Positions 54,331 to 62,915 of a stretch of 64,000 bases of DNA are shown one piece after another. Within the stretch, counting starts at the first letter, position 1; the number at the start of each line of letters is the position of its first letter. A program made the translations under genes and the position numbers. The stretch lies in assembly GCF_006717095.1 (NCBI RefSeq), contig NZ_VFQE01000001.1, positions 3,596,001-3,660,000 on the forward strand, written 5' to 3'. The stretch is from Blastococcus colisei. GTDB lineage: Bacteria; Actinomycetota; Actinomycetes; Mycobacteriales; Geodermatophilaceae. The notes beneath the pieces were generated by a model. That model saw only the letters and a program-made list of their open reading frames with translations, did no database searches and was not told the DNA's origin.

Positions 54331-55798
54331 GGGCCCCTCCGGTCATCGCCGGGGGTGCCGGCTCGAACTGCTCGAGCCGGAGCCGCCGCAGCCGGCGACG
54401 GAAGGTGAGCGTGGAGGCCGGCCAGTTCTGCGTGTTGCGGCCGCTCTCGGTCAGGTACCAGCTGCGGCAGCCGCCGGCGAAGACTGTGTGCCCCGCCCGC
54501 TCCTGCACCCAGGAGTCGAACGTCTCGGCGACGTCGCGCCGGATCTCCAGCCACCGGGCCCGGCCGTCGGCCAGCGCGCGGACGCCCTGCACGACCCAGC
54601 CGATCTGCGCCTCGAGCATCACGAGGATCGAGTTGTGCCCGAGGTTCGTGTTCGGGCCGTAGAGGACGAAGAGGTTGGGGAACCCGGGGACGACGGTGCC
54701 GAGGTAGGCGCTGGCGCCGTCCTTCCACTGCTCGTGCAGGTCGCGGCCGTCGCGGCCGGTGATCTGCATCGGCGCGAGGAACTCGGTCGCGGCGAAACCG
54801 GTGCCGAGCACGATCGTGTCGACCTCCCGCTCGGTGCCGTCGGCGGTGACGATCGAGTGCGGCCGCACCTCGGCGATCCGGTCGGTGACGACGTCGACGT
54901 GCGGCAACTGCAGGGCGTCGTACCAGTCGTTGGACAGGAGGATGCGCTTGCAGCCCATCGGGTCGGTGGGCGTTAGCTTCTCCCGCAGCACCGGATCGGG
55001 CACCGACGCGTGCAGGTGCCTGCGGTACCGGGCCTTGTGCGCCGACAGCAGCCGCGGCTCGGTGTTGAAGCCCAGGGAGCGCAGCTCGTTGGAGAGGTAG
55101 TTGCCCTCGCGGGACAGCCGCAGCAGCCCGGGCACGCGTGCGTAGGCCTGCTTCGCCCGCCCGCGGTAGGCCCGGTCGGGCTTGGCCAGCACGTACGGCG
55201 CGGAGCGCTGGTAGACCGTCAGGCTCGCCGTCCGGGGCGCGATGGCGGGCACGAACTGGACGGCGCTGGCCCCGGTCCCGAGGACGGCGACCCGCTCGTC
55301 GGTGAGGTCGTGGTCGTGGTCCCACTGCGCCGAGTGGAACATGGTCCCCTCGAACCGGTCTCGCCCGACGATCGCCGGCGTGCTCGGGCGGCTCAGCTGC
55401 CCGGTCGCCGTGATGAGGACGTCGGCTTCGTGCTCGGCTCCGCCGGCAAGGGACAGCCGCCAGGTGCCGGTGGTCTCGTCGAAGGCGGCGGACAGCACCT
55501 CGGTGCCGAATCGGATGTGCCGGAGGACGTCGAAGTCGCGGGCGACGTCGCGCAGGTACTGGTGTATCTCCGCCTGCGGCGCGAACCGGCGCGACCAGTC
55601 CGCCTTCGGCGCGAACGACAGGGAGTAGAGGTGCGACGGCACGTCGCAGGCGGCGCCGGGATAGGTGTTCTCGCGCCAGACGCCGCCGACGTCGTCGCTC
55701 TTCTCGAACAGCACGACGTCGGAGACCCCGGCCTGCTCGAGGCGTACGGCGGCGGCGATCCCGCCGAAGCCGGAACCGATGATCGCGACCCTGGTCAC
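54323..55798 (-). CDS. Flavin-containing (Baeyer-Villiger-type) monooxygenase
   Basis: A 491-residue class B flavoprotein. The FAD fingerprint is VAIIGSGFGGIAAAVRLEQAG; the NADPH fingerprint is VAVLGTGASAVQFVPAIA. The Baeyer-Villiger/FMO segment FHSAQWDHDHDLTDERV and the ATG-type motif DTIVLGTGFAATEFLAP are present. It inserts oxygen into ketones or hydroxylates substrates using NADPH. GTG 55798 overlaps the 29-residue ORF as GTGA; an in-frame GTG nine bases further up is possible. Neighbouring thiolase and acyl-CoA dehydrogenase suggest a ketone or sterol-like substrate. Confidence 0.88.
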   Translation of the reverse strand: MTRVAIIGSGFGGIAAAVRLEQAGVSDVVLFEKSDDVGGVWRENTYPGAACDVPSHLYSLSFAPKADWSRRFAPQAEIHQYLRDVARDFDVLRHIRFGTEVLSAAFDETTGTWRLSLAGGAEHEADVLITATGQLSRPSTPAIVGRDRFEGTMFHSAQWDHDHDLTDERVAVLGTGASAVQFVPAIAPRTASLTVYQRSAPYVLAKPDRAYRGRAKQAYARVPGLLRLSREGNYLSNELRSLGFNTEPRLLSAHKARYRRHLHASVPDPVLREKLTPTDPMGCKRILLSNDWYDALQLPHVDVVTDRIAEVRPHSIVTADGTEREVDTIVLGTGFAATEFLAPMQITGRDGRDLHEQWKDGASAYLGTVVPGFPNLFVLYGPNTNLGHNSILVMLEAQIGWVVQGVRALADGRARWLEIRRDVAETFDSWVQERAGHTVFAGGCRSWYLTESGRNTQNWPASTLTFRRRLRRLRLEQFEPAPPAMTGGARA

Positions 55799-55884
55799 CG
55801 CGCGCACCCTGCGGTTGCCAGCTCGCGGTCCACGAGGGCTCGGCGCTGCTCGGCGGACACCAGGGCACCGGGCTGGTCGGTCAT
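55795..55884 (-). CDS. Coupled 29-residue small ORF
   Basis: The frame MTDQPGALVSAEQRRALVDR then ELATAGCAR fills exactly the gap between the thiolase and monooxygenase genes. Its ATG overlaps the thiolase stop (ATGA) and its stop overlaps the monooxygenase start (GTGA). Perfect coupling on both sides supports translation. It is hydrophilic and probably helical. No function is recognisable; it may serve mainly to couple translation. Confidence 0.5.
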   Translation of the reverse strand: MTDQPGALVSAEQRRALVDRELATAGCAR

Positions 55885-57443
55885 GCGACATCTCCGGGGA
55901 CGGTGACGACGGGCCGGCCGTCGCGCAGGGACAGCCGCACGGTGCGGCCCACGTGGGTGGTCGTGCCCTCCGGCAGGGCGGCGAGGGAGAACGCCGCGGC
56001 CGCCTCGGTGTCGCCCGGCGCGGTCGGGACGGCGACGCGCGCGCCGTCCGGCGTCCGGCCGACGACGAAGGCCTGCTCGGGGCCGCCGGACCGGCCGTGC
56101 TCGACCGTCAGCGTCTCGACCACGAGGTCGGTGCCGTCGGCGGCGAGCGGGGCGGCGTCGGCCAGGACCGGCGCGTCGGGGTGTGCGATCCGCTCCGGCT
56201 CCGGATCCCCGACGTAGCCCTCCGGATGAGGGCGGCCGGCCAGCACGATGGCGTGCTGGTAGCTGAGGTAGCCACCGTTGGCGTGCACCAGGCCGGTCGC
56301 GTCCGTCCCGCGCAGCCGCTGGGCCAGCGTGGCGATCGCGTGCAGCGAGTAGGTGTTCAGCGGACCGCCGAACGACGAGTGCCCGCCCGCGACGCTGAGG
56401 ACGGCGTGCCGGTCGAGCCCCAGGTGCAGGCCCGCCAGCTTGGGCACCACCGGGAAGCAGCTGTAGACGTCGATCGCGTCGAGGTCCGATGCCTTCGTCC
56501 CCGTCCGCTCGAGCGCCCGGTCCAGCGCCACGCCGAGCGCCTCGGACCGGCCGAAGCCGGTGCGCCGCAGCGGGTCGGGCAGGTCGTCGGCCCCGGCGCC
56601 GCCCCACACGTAGGTGAGCCGCTCCTCCGGGATACCGGCCGCGCGCGCGACTGCCAGCGAGGTGACGACGACGGCGACGGGCTGGTCGACGTGCGGCATG
56701 GCGTTCATCGCCAGCGGATAGGGCTCGCAGATCATCCGGTTCCCCACGCCGGCAGTACCCACCTGTGCGGGCGCCAGCTCCTCGCGGTTCCAGGCCACCG
56801 GGTGCGCCGCCGCGACCCGGCTGTAGTCGCTGTAGAGCCGCGCCGACCACGCCGCGCCCTCCTGCGGGGTCAGCCCGAGATCGGCCTGCAGCCGGTTCTC
56901 GTAGAGCGGGTACACCCGGGTCGGCAGGAACAAGCCGGCCGCGAGCTGCTCGGCGGTGCCCAGCTCGCCGGGATTGAGTTCCGGCGCGCCGCCCGGCTCC
57001 GCCGACCAGCCCAGCTCCGCGACCGGGTCGACCCCCGCCCTGCCGAGGACACCGACCGAGGCCTGCGCCTCGCCGCCGACGATCACCGCCACTTCGCTGT
57101 CCCCGGCGGCGATCGCCGCGGCCGCCCGCTCGAGCAGCCGGGCGGGGGGGTGTCCGCCCAGGGCGGTGTTCTCCGAGACGCGGGGCCGTGCACCGATCCG
57201 CCTCGCGACAGCTGCGGCGAGGTCGGCGTAGGACCAGCTGGCCACCCGGACGGCGAGGACCGCATCCGCCCGGCGCAGCAGACCGGGGACGCCTGCGTCG
57301 CGCTCGGCGGCCTCCAGCGCCTCGGTCATCAGCGCCAGCGGCTCGCGCGCGTCGGCGACGGCGCGTTCACGGTTGGCACGCAGCTGCCCCGACCCGGCCA
57401 GGACAGGGATGCGCGACTCGTCGGGCAACGGATCTCCGCGCAC
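55881..57443 (-). CDS. Thiolase-superfamily acetyltransferase (lipid-transfer type)
   Basis: A 520-residue protein of the thiolase-like group found in actinobacterial lipid catabolism. N-terminal IPVLAGSGQLRANRERAVADAREPLALM and AGDSEVAVIVGGEAQAS correspond to the thiolase N domain. The C domain has DVYSCFPVVPKLAGLHLGL, with a cysteine, and AGGHSSFGGPLNTYSLHAI, with the histidine. A ~100-residue OB-like tail follows. GTG 57443 lies 6 bp after the TetR stop, so it is cotranscribed with that regulator. Direction (cleavage or condensation) is not clear from sequence. Confidence 0.82.
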   Translation of the reverse strand: MRGDPLPDESRIPVLAGSGQLRANRERAVADAREPLALMTEALEAAERDAGVPGLLRRADAVLAVRVASWSYADLAAAVARRIGARPRVSENTALGGHPPARLLERAAAAIAAGDSEVAVIVGGEAQASVGVLGRAGVDPVAELGWSAEPGGAPELNPGELGTAEQLAAGLFLPTRVYPLYENRLQADLGLTPQEGAAWSARLYSDYSRVAAAHPVAWNREELAPAQVGTAGVGNRMICEPYPLAMNAMPHVDQPVAVVVTSLAVARAAGIPEERLTYVWGGAGADDLPDPLRRTGFGRSEALGVALDRALERTGTKASDLDAIDVYSCFPVVPKLAGLHLGLDRHAVLSVAGGHSSFGGPLNTYSLHAIATLAQRLRGTDATGLVHANGGYLSYQHAIVLAGRPHPEGYVGDPEPERIAHPDAPVLADAAPLAADGTDLVVETLTVEHGRSGGPEQAFVVGRTPDGARVAVPTAPGDTEAAAAFSLAALPEGTTTHVGRTVRLSLRDGRPVVTVPGDVA

Positions 57444-57448
57444 GGGGG

Positions 57449-58060
57449 TCAGAGCCGCGCGGCGGCGGCGTAGAGGGCGGTGAGCTGGTCGAGCAGGTCG
57501 TCCATCGGCACGCGGGCCGGCATCGAGGCGTAGGCGATGATCAGCTCGACCAGTCCGCCGGTCAGCACGGCGGCACGCACCTCCAGGCCGGGCGCGGTGC
57601 CCCCGTCGTCCCGGAGCGAGCGCATGAGGCGCGCGGCGAGACTGCTGAAGGACTCCAGCAGGTGTCGGCGGTGCGCGCGGAACTGCTCGGTGGCGAGGGA
57701 CTCCATGAGCGCGACGCGCACGGTCCGGGGATCGGCGGTGAAGTGGACGGCGAGGGCGCCGAGCACGGCGCGGGCCCGCGCCTGCGCGTCGGGCGCGGGT
57801 GCCGCGACGGCGGTGCGCACGGTGCCCTCTACCTGCTCGGCGATCCGGCCGGTGACGGCCAGGAAGAGGTCCTCGCGGCCGCCGAAGAGCTCGTAGAAGT
57901 ACCGCGGGCTGAGCGTCGCGGCCCTGCACACGTCGGAGACGGTGCTGGCCGCCCAGCCGCGGTCGGCGAAGACCTCGAGGCCGGCGGCGAGGAACTGCTC
58001 GCGACGACGGGCGGTGCGTTCCTCCGCGCTCATCCCGGCGTACACGCGCTGCACGCTCAT
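57449..58060 (-). CDS. TetR family regulator of the monooxygenase-thiolase cluster
   Basis: A 203-residue protein with a helix-turn-helix in RREQFLAAGLEVFADRGWAASTVSDVCRAATLSPRYFYELFGGREDLF and a helical effector domain. It heads a minus-strand operon (tetR, thiolase, small ORF, monooxygenase, decayed GMC) and is divergent from an acyl-CoA dehydrogenase, with a perfect 22-bp palindrome in the gap. It probably represses both sides. The ATG start fits the domain boundary. Confidence 0.85.
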   Translation of the reverse strand: MSVQRVYAGMSAEERTARRREQFLAAGLEVFADRGWAASTVSDVCRAATLSPRYFYELFGGREDLFLAVTGRIAEQVEGTVRTAVAAPAPDAQARARAVLGALAVHFTADPRTVRVALMESLATEQFRAHRRHLLESFSSLAARLMRSLRDDGGTAPGLEVRAAVLTGGLVELIIAYASMPARVPMDDLLDQLTALYAAAARL

Positions 58061-58131
58061 GGCCGCACCTTCCGTCGCCGGAAATCTTGAGCGATACCGT
58101 ACAAGATGAAACGCACCGATCACGATGTGGA

Positions 58132-58153
58132 GTCGACACATCGACGTGTCGAC
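58132..58153. promoter_or_regulatory. Perfect inverted repeat GTCGACAC-N6-GTGTCGAC, candidate operator
   Basis: Two perfect 8-bp arms around ATCGAC sit 22 bp before the acyl-CoA dehydrogenase GTG, in the gap between it and the divergent TetR gene. A weaker dyad (CTTG-N12-CAAG) lies at 58086-58105 in the same gap. The position would block transcription of the dehydrogenase. Binding by the adjacent TetR protein is inference. Confidence 0.6.
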
Positions 58154-58174
58154 ACCCGGCAGCGAGGGAGAGAC

Positions 58175-59314
58175 GTGACCGCCTGGGACACCGACGAGCG
58201 CCGGGCTCTGCGGGCGTCGGCCCGCCGCTTCACCGTGACCGAGATCGCCCCGCACCTGACCGAGTGGGAGGAGGCCGGCGCGCTCCCCCGCGAGCTGCAC
58301 GGAAAGGCAGCGGCCGCCGGGCTGCTCGGCGTCGGGTTCCCCGAGGAGGTCGGCGGCCAGGGCGGCAGCCCGATCGACACGTGGGTGATCGCCGAGGAGA
58401 TCATCGGCAACGGCGGGTCCAGCGGCGTGGTCGCGAGCCTGTTCACCCACGGCATCGGCCTGCCCCACCTCGTCGAGACCGGGAACCCGGAGCTGATCGA
58501 CAGGGTCGCCCGCCCGGTCCTGGCCGGCGAGAAGATCGTGTCGCTGGCGATCACCGAGCCCGACGGCGGCTCCGACGTCGCCGGGATCACCACCCGCGCG
58601 GTCCGCGACGGGAACGAGTACGTCGTCGACGGCGCGAAGCTCTACATCACCTCGGCCACCCGGGCCGACTTCTTCACCGTCGCCGTCCGCACCGGTGGCG
58701 ACGGCGCCGGCGGGGTGTCGCTGCTGCTGCTCGAACGCGGCATGCCCGGCCTGACCGTGTCGGCGCCGCTGGAGAAGATGGGCTGGCTGTGCTCGGACAC
58801 CGCTGAGATCGCCTTCTCCGAGGTCCGGGTGCCGGTGGGCAACCTGATCGGCAGGGAGAACGAGGGCTTCTACGCGATCATGGGCCAGTTCGCCGCCGAG
58901 CGGCTGAGCCTGGCCGTGCAGGCCTACGCGACCGCCCAGCGCTGCCTGGACCTCACGCTCTCGTGGGTCAAGGAGCGGAAGACCTTCGGCCGCCCGTTGT
59001 CCAGCCGCCAGGTGGTCCAGCACAAGGTCGCGGAGATGGCGCGGCAGACCGACGTGGCCCGCGTCTACACCCGCGCGGTGATCGACTCCTGGCTGGCCGG
59101 CGAGAACGTGTTCAGCCAGGTGGCGATGGCGAAGAACACCGCCGTCGCCGCCTGCGACGTCGTCGTCGACGCGGCCGTCCAGTTGCACGGCGGGCTGGGC
59201 TACATGCGCGAGTCGGAGGTCGAGCGGCACTACCGCGACAGCCGGATCCTCGGCATCGGCGGCGGGACGAACGAGATCATGACCGAGATCGTCGCCAAGC
59301 TGCTGCTCGCCTGA
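58175..59314 (+). CDS. Acyl-CoA dehydrogenase
   Basis: A 379-residue FAD enzyme: SLAITEPDGGSDVAGITTRA (substrate/FAD), SWVKERKTFGRPLSSRQVVQHKVAEM, and AAVQLHGGLGYMRESEVERHYRDSRIL. The segment GIGGGTNEIMTEIVAK lacks a Glu before GT, so the catalytic base must be elsewhere, as in long-chain and isovaleryl types. GTG follows GAGGGAGAGAC. It is divergent from the TetR-thiolase operon and probably acts in the same pathway. No strong terminator follows except the hairpin at 59344. Confidence 0.88.
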   Translation: MTAWDTDERRALRASARRFTVTEIAPHLTEWEEAGALPRELHGKAAAAGLLGVGFPEEVGGQGGSPIDTWVIAEEIIGNGGSSGVVASLFTHGIGLPHLVETGNPELIDRVARPVLAGEKIVSLAITEPDGGSDVAGITTRAVRDGNEYVVDGAKLYITSATRADFFTVAVRTGGDGAGGVSLLLLERGMPGLTVSAPLEKMGWLCSDTAEIAFSEVRVPVGNLIGRENEGFYAIMGQFAAERLSLAVQAYATAQRCLDLTLSWVKERKTFGRPLSSRQVVQHKVAEMARQTDVARVYTRAVIDSWLAGENVFSQVAMAKNTAVAACDVVVDAAVQLHGGLGYMRESEVERHYRDSRILGIGGGTNEIMTEIVAKLLLA

Positions 59315-59343
59315 TCCGGAGCGTCGCTCCCCTTCTCGACGAT

Positions 59344-59392
59344 ATGCGCATGAATGCGGTTATCGGTGCGGCAGAACCGCGTTCATGCGCAT
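59344..59392. repeat. Long hairpin with ATGCGCAT ends
   Basis: ATGCGCATGAATGCGGTT (59344-59361) is followed by a 13-base loop and AACCGCGTTCATGCGCAT (59375-59392): 17 of 18 positions pair. It lies between the converging acyl-CoA dehydrogenase and UPF0126 genes, so it may terminate both. The sequence is unlike the simple GC stems elsewhere and partly resembles the hairpin at 40228, hinting at a repeat family. Confidence 0.65.
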
Positions 59393-59406
59393 CAGCGCGT
59401 CGGCGG

Positions 59407-60042
59407 TCAGGGGTCCTCGGGCGGCCGGCTGCCCGGCGGGAACGGCGCGTTCACGTCGAAGTGGACGCCGACCATCCGGATGGCGAAGCACACGGCGGCG
59501 GCACCGATGGCGGCGACCGCCCCCCGGGCGCCGAGCACGTCGGCGACGACGACCACGGTTGCCCCGACGAGCGCCGGGACGGCGTAGAGCCCACTGCTGA
59601 GCACCGACGGCACCTGGCGGATGAGCACATCGCGGATCGTGCCGCCCCCGACGCCGGTGAGCACGCCGACGATGACCGCCTGCGCGGGGCCGAAGCCGAG
59701 GTCGACCGCCTTGAGGGCGCCGGTGACGGCGAACAGGCTCAGCCCGGCGGCGTCCAGGACGTTGATCGGCCCGTTGAGCCGTTCCAGGTGGCGACCGGAG
59801 AAGAACGCGATCAGCCCCCCGCCGGCGGCCACGGCCAGGTATCGCCAGTCGAGGAACGTGGCCGGGGGCAAGCTGTCCAGGAAGACGTCGCGGATGGTGC
59901 CGCCCCCCAGGGCGGTGATCATGCCCAGGGTGACCACCCCGACGATGTCGAGCCGGGTGGCGCGCAGCGCGGTCAGGGCGCCGTTGAGGGCGAAGGCGAA
60001 CGTGCCGACGAGGTCGAGCACGAGCAGCGCCGTGGTTGCCAT
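59407..60042 (-). CDS. UPF0126/TRIC family membrane protein
   Basis: A 211-residue protein with seven membrane helices in two repeats. Each repeat carries the family motif: GMITALGGGTIRDVFLDSLPPA and GVLTGVGGGTIRDVLIRQVPSVL. The bacterial YadS/TRIC family forms trimeric cation channels. ATG at 60042 starts the first helix (LLVLDLVGTFAFALNGALTAL). It stands alone between a hairpin and the fad operon's TetR gene; role here unknown. Confidence 0.88.
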   Translation of the reverse strand: MATTALLVLDLVGTFAFALNGALTALRATRLDIVGVVTLGMITALGGGTIRDVFLDSLPPATFLDWRYLAVAAGGGLIAFFSGRHLERLNGPINVLDAAGLSLFAVTGALKAVDLGFGPAQAVIVGVLTGVGGGTIRDVLIRQVPSVLSSGLYAVPALVGATVVVVADVLGARGAVAAIGAAAVCFAIRMVGVHFDVNAPFPPGSRPPEDP

Positions 60043-60115
60043 GGCCCGACCCGCTCCTCGCCCCTCTGACGCCGATGTGCGGACGTCACCTTCCCAGAAG
60101 GGCCGGACCCCGCGG

Positions 60116-60757
60116 TCAGGAGGAGGACGGCGGCGTGAAGGCCTCGACGATCGTGCCCCAGTGCTGCAGGTACGGGCCGGTGCGAGGCGCGTCGGGCTGC
60201 AGCGCAAAGGTCATCGCCTGGCCGCGCATCGAGGTGAGCAGCACCTGGTAGAGCGCCTCGGCCGACGGGTGCCCGGCCACCTCCCCGCCGAACACCTCGA
60301 CGGCCAGGCGGCGCAGCTGCGTGCCCAGCCGCCGCTCGTGGGGCAGCAGCGCCGCCCGCAGCTCGGGGTCGGTGCGCGCCGCCGTCCACAGCTCCATGGC
60401 GGCGACGAACAGCGGCCCGTGGAAGCGCTGCCAGACCAGCTCGATGCCCTGGCGCACCCGCGCGGCCGGCTCCTCGGGGAGGTCGACGGCGGCTTCCCGG
60501 ACGCTGCGGCTGAACTCCTCGTAGAGCTCGTCCATGGCTGCGAGCACCAGGTCGGACTTGGTGGCGAAGTGGTGGGTCAGCGCCCCGCGGGAGACGCCGG
60601 CGCGGCGCTGCACCTCCTGCGTCGTCGTCCCGGCGTGGCCGAGCTCGACCAGGCACTCCACCGCGGCCCGGACCAGGGCAGCCCGGGTGGCCGCCCGCCG
60701 CTCCGCCTGCGTGCGGCGGATCGGCGGGCGGGTCTCCGGGGTCGCGGACGAGGTCAG
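60116..60757 (-). CDS. TetR family regulator at the end of the fadAB operon
   Basis: A TetR protein with the helix-turn-helix ALVRAAVECLVELGHAGTTTQEVQRRAGVSRGALTHHFATKSDLV and a helical C-domain. No ATG, GTG or TTG precedes the HTH in frame after the fadB stop. The only near-start is CTG at 60757, which overlaps the fadB stop as CTGA and gives 213 residues. Coupled CTG initiation is my best reading; the start is uncertain. It probably autoregulates the fad operon. Confidence 0.75.
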   Translation of the reverse strand: MTSSATPETRPPIRRTQAERRAATRAALVRAAVECLVELGHAGTTTQEVQRRAGVSRGALTHHFATKSDLVLAAMDELYEEFSRSVREAAVDLPEEPAARVRQGIELVWQRFHGPLFVAAMELWTAARTDPELRAALLPHERRLGTQLRRLAVEVFGGEVAGHPSAEALYQVLLTSMRGQAMTFALQPDAPRTGPYLQHWGTIVEAFTPPSSS

Positions 60758-62904
60758 CTCGCCACCGCTGCGCGGAGGCTGCCGGCCGGCACCGCGCGCT
60801 CCAGCAGGATCGCCGGCGGGCGGAACCGCTCGCCGTAGGCGGCGGCCAGCTCGTCGGCCCGTGCCACGAACCCGGCGACGCCGCCCGCGTACTGGTCGAC
60901 GTACTGGAGCACTCCCCCGTAGAGCGGCGGGAAGCCGATGCCCATGATCGAGCCGATGTTGGCGTCCTCGACGGAGTTGAGCACCTTCTCCTCGACGCAG
61001 CGGGCCGTCTCGACGGCCATGGCGAACAGCAGCCGCTCCTGCGCATCTCGGAACGGCACGGCGTCGGTCGTCGGGAACAGCTCGGTCAGCCCCGGCCACA
61101 CCCGCTTCTCCGGCTCCCAGTCGAAGAACCCCTCGCCGGCGGACCTGCCGGTGCGGCTTTGCTCGACCAGCGCCCTCAACACGGCCACCCCCGGGTGGTC
61201 GTCGGTCGCCCCTGCCTTGGCGGCCTCGTCGCGGATCTTCAGCGGCAGGGTGAGCGTCACCTCGTCGAGCAGGGTGAGCGGCCCGGCCGGGAAGCCGGCC
61301 TGCAGCGCGGCCCGCTCGACGCTCATCGGCGCCAGGCCCTCGGCGAGCAGCGCCGCGCCCTCGAGCACCATCGTGCCGAAGACGCGGCTGGTGAAGAAGC
61401 CGCGGCTGTCCTGGACGACGATCGGCGTCTTGCCGATCTGCCGGACGACGTCGTAGGCGCGGGCGAGTGCGGCGTCCGACGTCCGCTCTCCCACGATCAG
61501 CTCGACCAGCGGCATCTTGTCCACCGGCGAGAAGAAGTGCATGCCCACGACGTCGTCCGGCCGCTGCACGCCCTCGGCGAGGCCGGTGATCGGCAGCGTG
61601 CTCGTGTTGGAGGCGAGCAGCGCGTCCGGCAGGGCATTGGCCTCCGCCTCGCTCAGCACCCGGTGCTTGAGCGCCTGGTCCTCGAAGACCGCCTCGACGA
61701 TGACGTCGCAGCCGGTCAGGTCGGCGGCGTCGCCGGTCGGCGTGATGCGGGCCAGGACGGCGTCCGCCTTCTCCTGCGACATGCGACCGCGGGACACCTG
61801 CTTGCCCACCGACGAGGCGACGTGCGCCCTGCCCTTCTCGGCGGCCTCGGTGCTCACGTCCTTGAGGACGACGTCGACGCCGACCTTGGCGAAGGCGTGC
61901 GCGATGCCTGCACCCATCATCCCGGCGCCCAGGACGCCGACCTTGCGCGCGGCGTACGGGTCCACGCCGTCGGGTCGGGAGGACCCGCCGTTGATGCGGT
62001 TCAGGTCGAACCACAGCGCCTGGATCATGTTGGTCGAGATCTGGCCGACGACGAGATCGACGAAGTACCGGCCCTCGACGGTGAACGCGGTGTCGACGTC
62101 GACCTGCAGGCTTTCCACCGCCGCCGACAGGATCGCGTACGGCGCCGGGTAGGGCGCGCCCTTGAGCTGCTTGGTGAGGTTGGCCGGGAACGCCGGCAGG
62201 GTCGACGCCAGCGACGGCGACGACGGCGTGCCGCCGGGCACCTTGTAGCCCGTGACGTCGTAGGGCTGCTGCGCGGTCTCGTTGTCCAGGACCCACGTGC
62301 GCGCCTTGGCGAGCAGCTCGTCGGGGTCGGCGGCCAGGTCGTGCACCAGCCCGAGCTCCATCGCCTTCGAAGGGCGGATCTGCTGGCCCTGGAGCAGCAG
62401 CTCGAGCAGCGCCGTCGTCAGGCCGAGCAGCCGCACCGAGCGCACGATCCCGCCGCCACCGGGCAGGAGCCCGAGGGTGACCTCGGGAAAGCCGAGCCTG
62501 ACCTTCGGGTCGTCGAGGACGATGCGGTGGTGGCAGGCCAGCGCGATCTCCAGGCCACCGCCGAGGGCAGCGCCGTTGATCGCCGCGGCGACCGGGATGC
62601 CGAGGGTCTCCAGCCGGCGCAGCTGGCGCTTCACCAGCGTGACCTGCGCCAGCACCTCGTCACTGCGCTCCGGCGTCGCCTGGATCAGGCTGCCGAGGTT
62701 GCCGCCGGCGAAAAAGGTCTTCTTGGCGCTGGTCAGGACGACGCCGCGGACGGACTCCTTCTCGCGCTCGAGCCGGTCGACGGTCTCGCCCATCGAGGTC
62801 ACGTACGCGTCGTTCATGGTGTTCGCCGACGACGAGGGGTCGTCGAGGGTGAGCGTGACGACGCCGTCGGCGTCCTGCTCCCAGCGGATGGTGCTGTCGC
62901 TCAT
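60754..62904 (-). CDS. fadB: FadB-type 3-hydroxyacyl-CoA dehydrogenase/enoyl-CoA hydratase
   Basis: A 716-residue bifunctional beta-oxidation protein. The N-terminal crotonase domain has AAINGAALGGGLEIALACHHR and GFPEVTLGLLPGGGGIVR. The dehydrogenase domain has VGVLGAGMMGAGIAHAFAKVG, SNTSTLPITGLAEG and GMHFFSPVDKMPLVELI. The C-terminal region (GSIMGIGFPPLYGGVLQYVD) completes it. It hydrates enoyl-CoA and oxidises hydroxyacyl-CoA with NAD. ATG follows a GAGGAG site, 11 bp after the thiolase stop. Confidence 0.93.
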   Translation of the reverse strand: MSDSTIRWEQDADGVVTLTLDDPSSSANTMNDAYVTSMGETVDRLEREKESVRGVVLTSAKKTFFAGGNLGSLIQATPERSDEVLAQVTLVKRQLRRLETLGIPVAAAINGAALGGGLEIALACHHRIVLDDPKVRLGFPEVTLGLLPGGGGIVRSVRLLGLTTALLELLLQGQQIRPSKAMELGLVHDLAADPDELLAKARTWVLDNETAQQPYDVTGYKVPGGTPSSPSLASTLPAFPANLTKQLKGAPYPAPYAILSAAVESLQVDVDTAFTVEGRYFVDLVVGQISTNMIQALWFDLNRINGGSSRPDGVDPYAARKVGVLGAGMMGAGIAHAFAKVGVDVVLKDVSTEAAEKGRAHVASSVGKQVSRGRMSQEKADAVLARITPTGDAADLTGCDVIVEAVFEDQALKHRVLSEAEANALPDALLASNTSTLPITGLAEGVQRPDDVVGMHFFSPVDKMPLVELIVGERTSDAALARAYDVVRQIGKTPIVVQDSRGFFTSRVFGTMVLEGAALLAEGLAPMSVERAALQAGFPAGPLTLLDEVTLTLPLKIRDEAAKAGATDDHPGVAVLRALVEQSRTGRSAGEGFFDWEPEKRVWPGLTELFPTTDAVPFRDAQERLLFAMAVETARCVEEKVLNSVEDANIGSIMGIGFPPLYGGVLQYVDQYAGGVAGFVARADELAAAYGERFRPPAILLERAVPAGSLRAAVAS

Positions 62905-62915
62905 CAGAAGACTCC

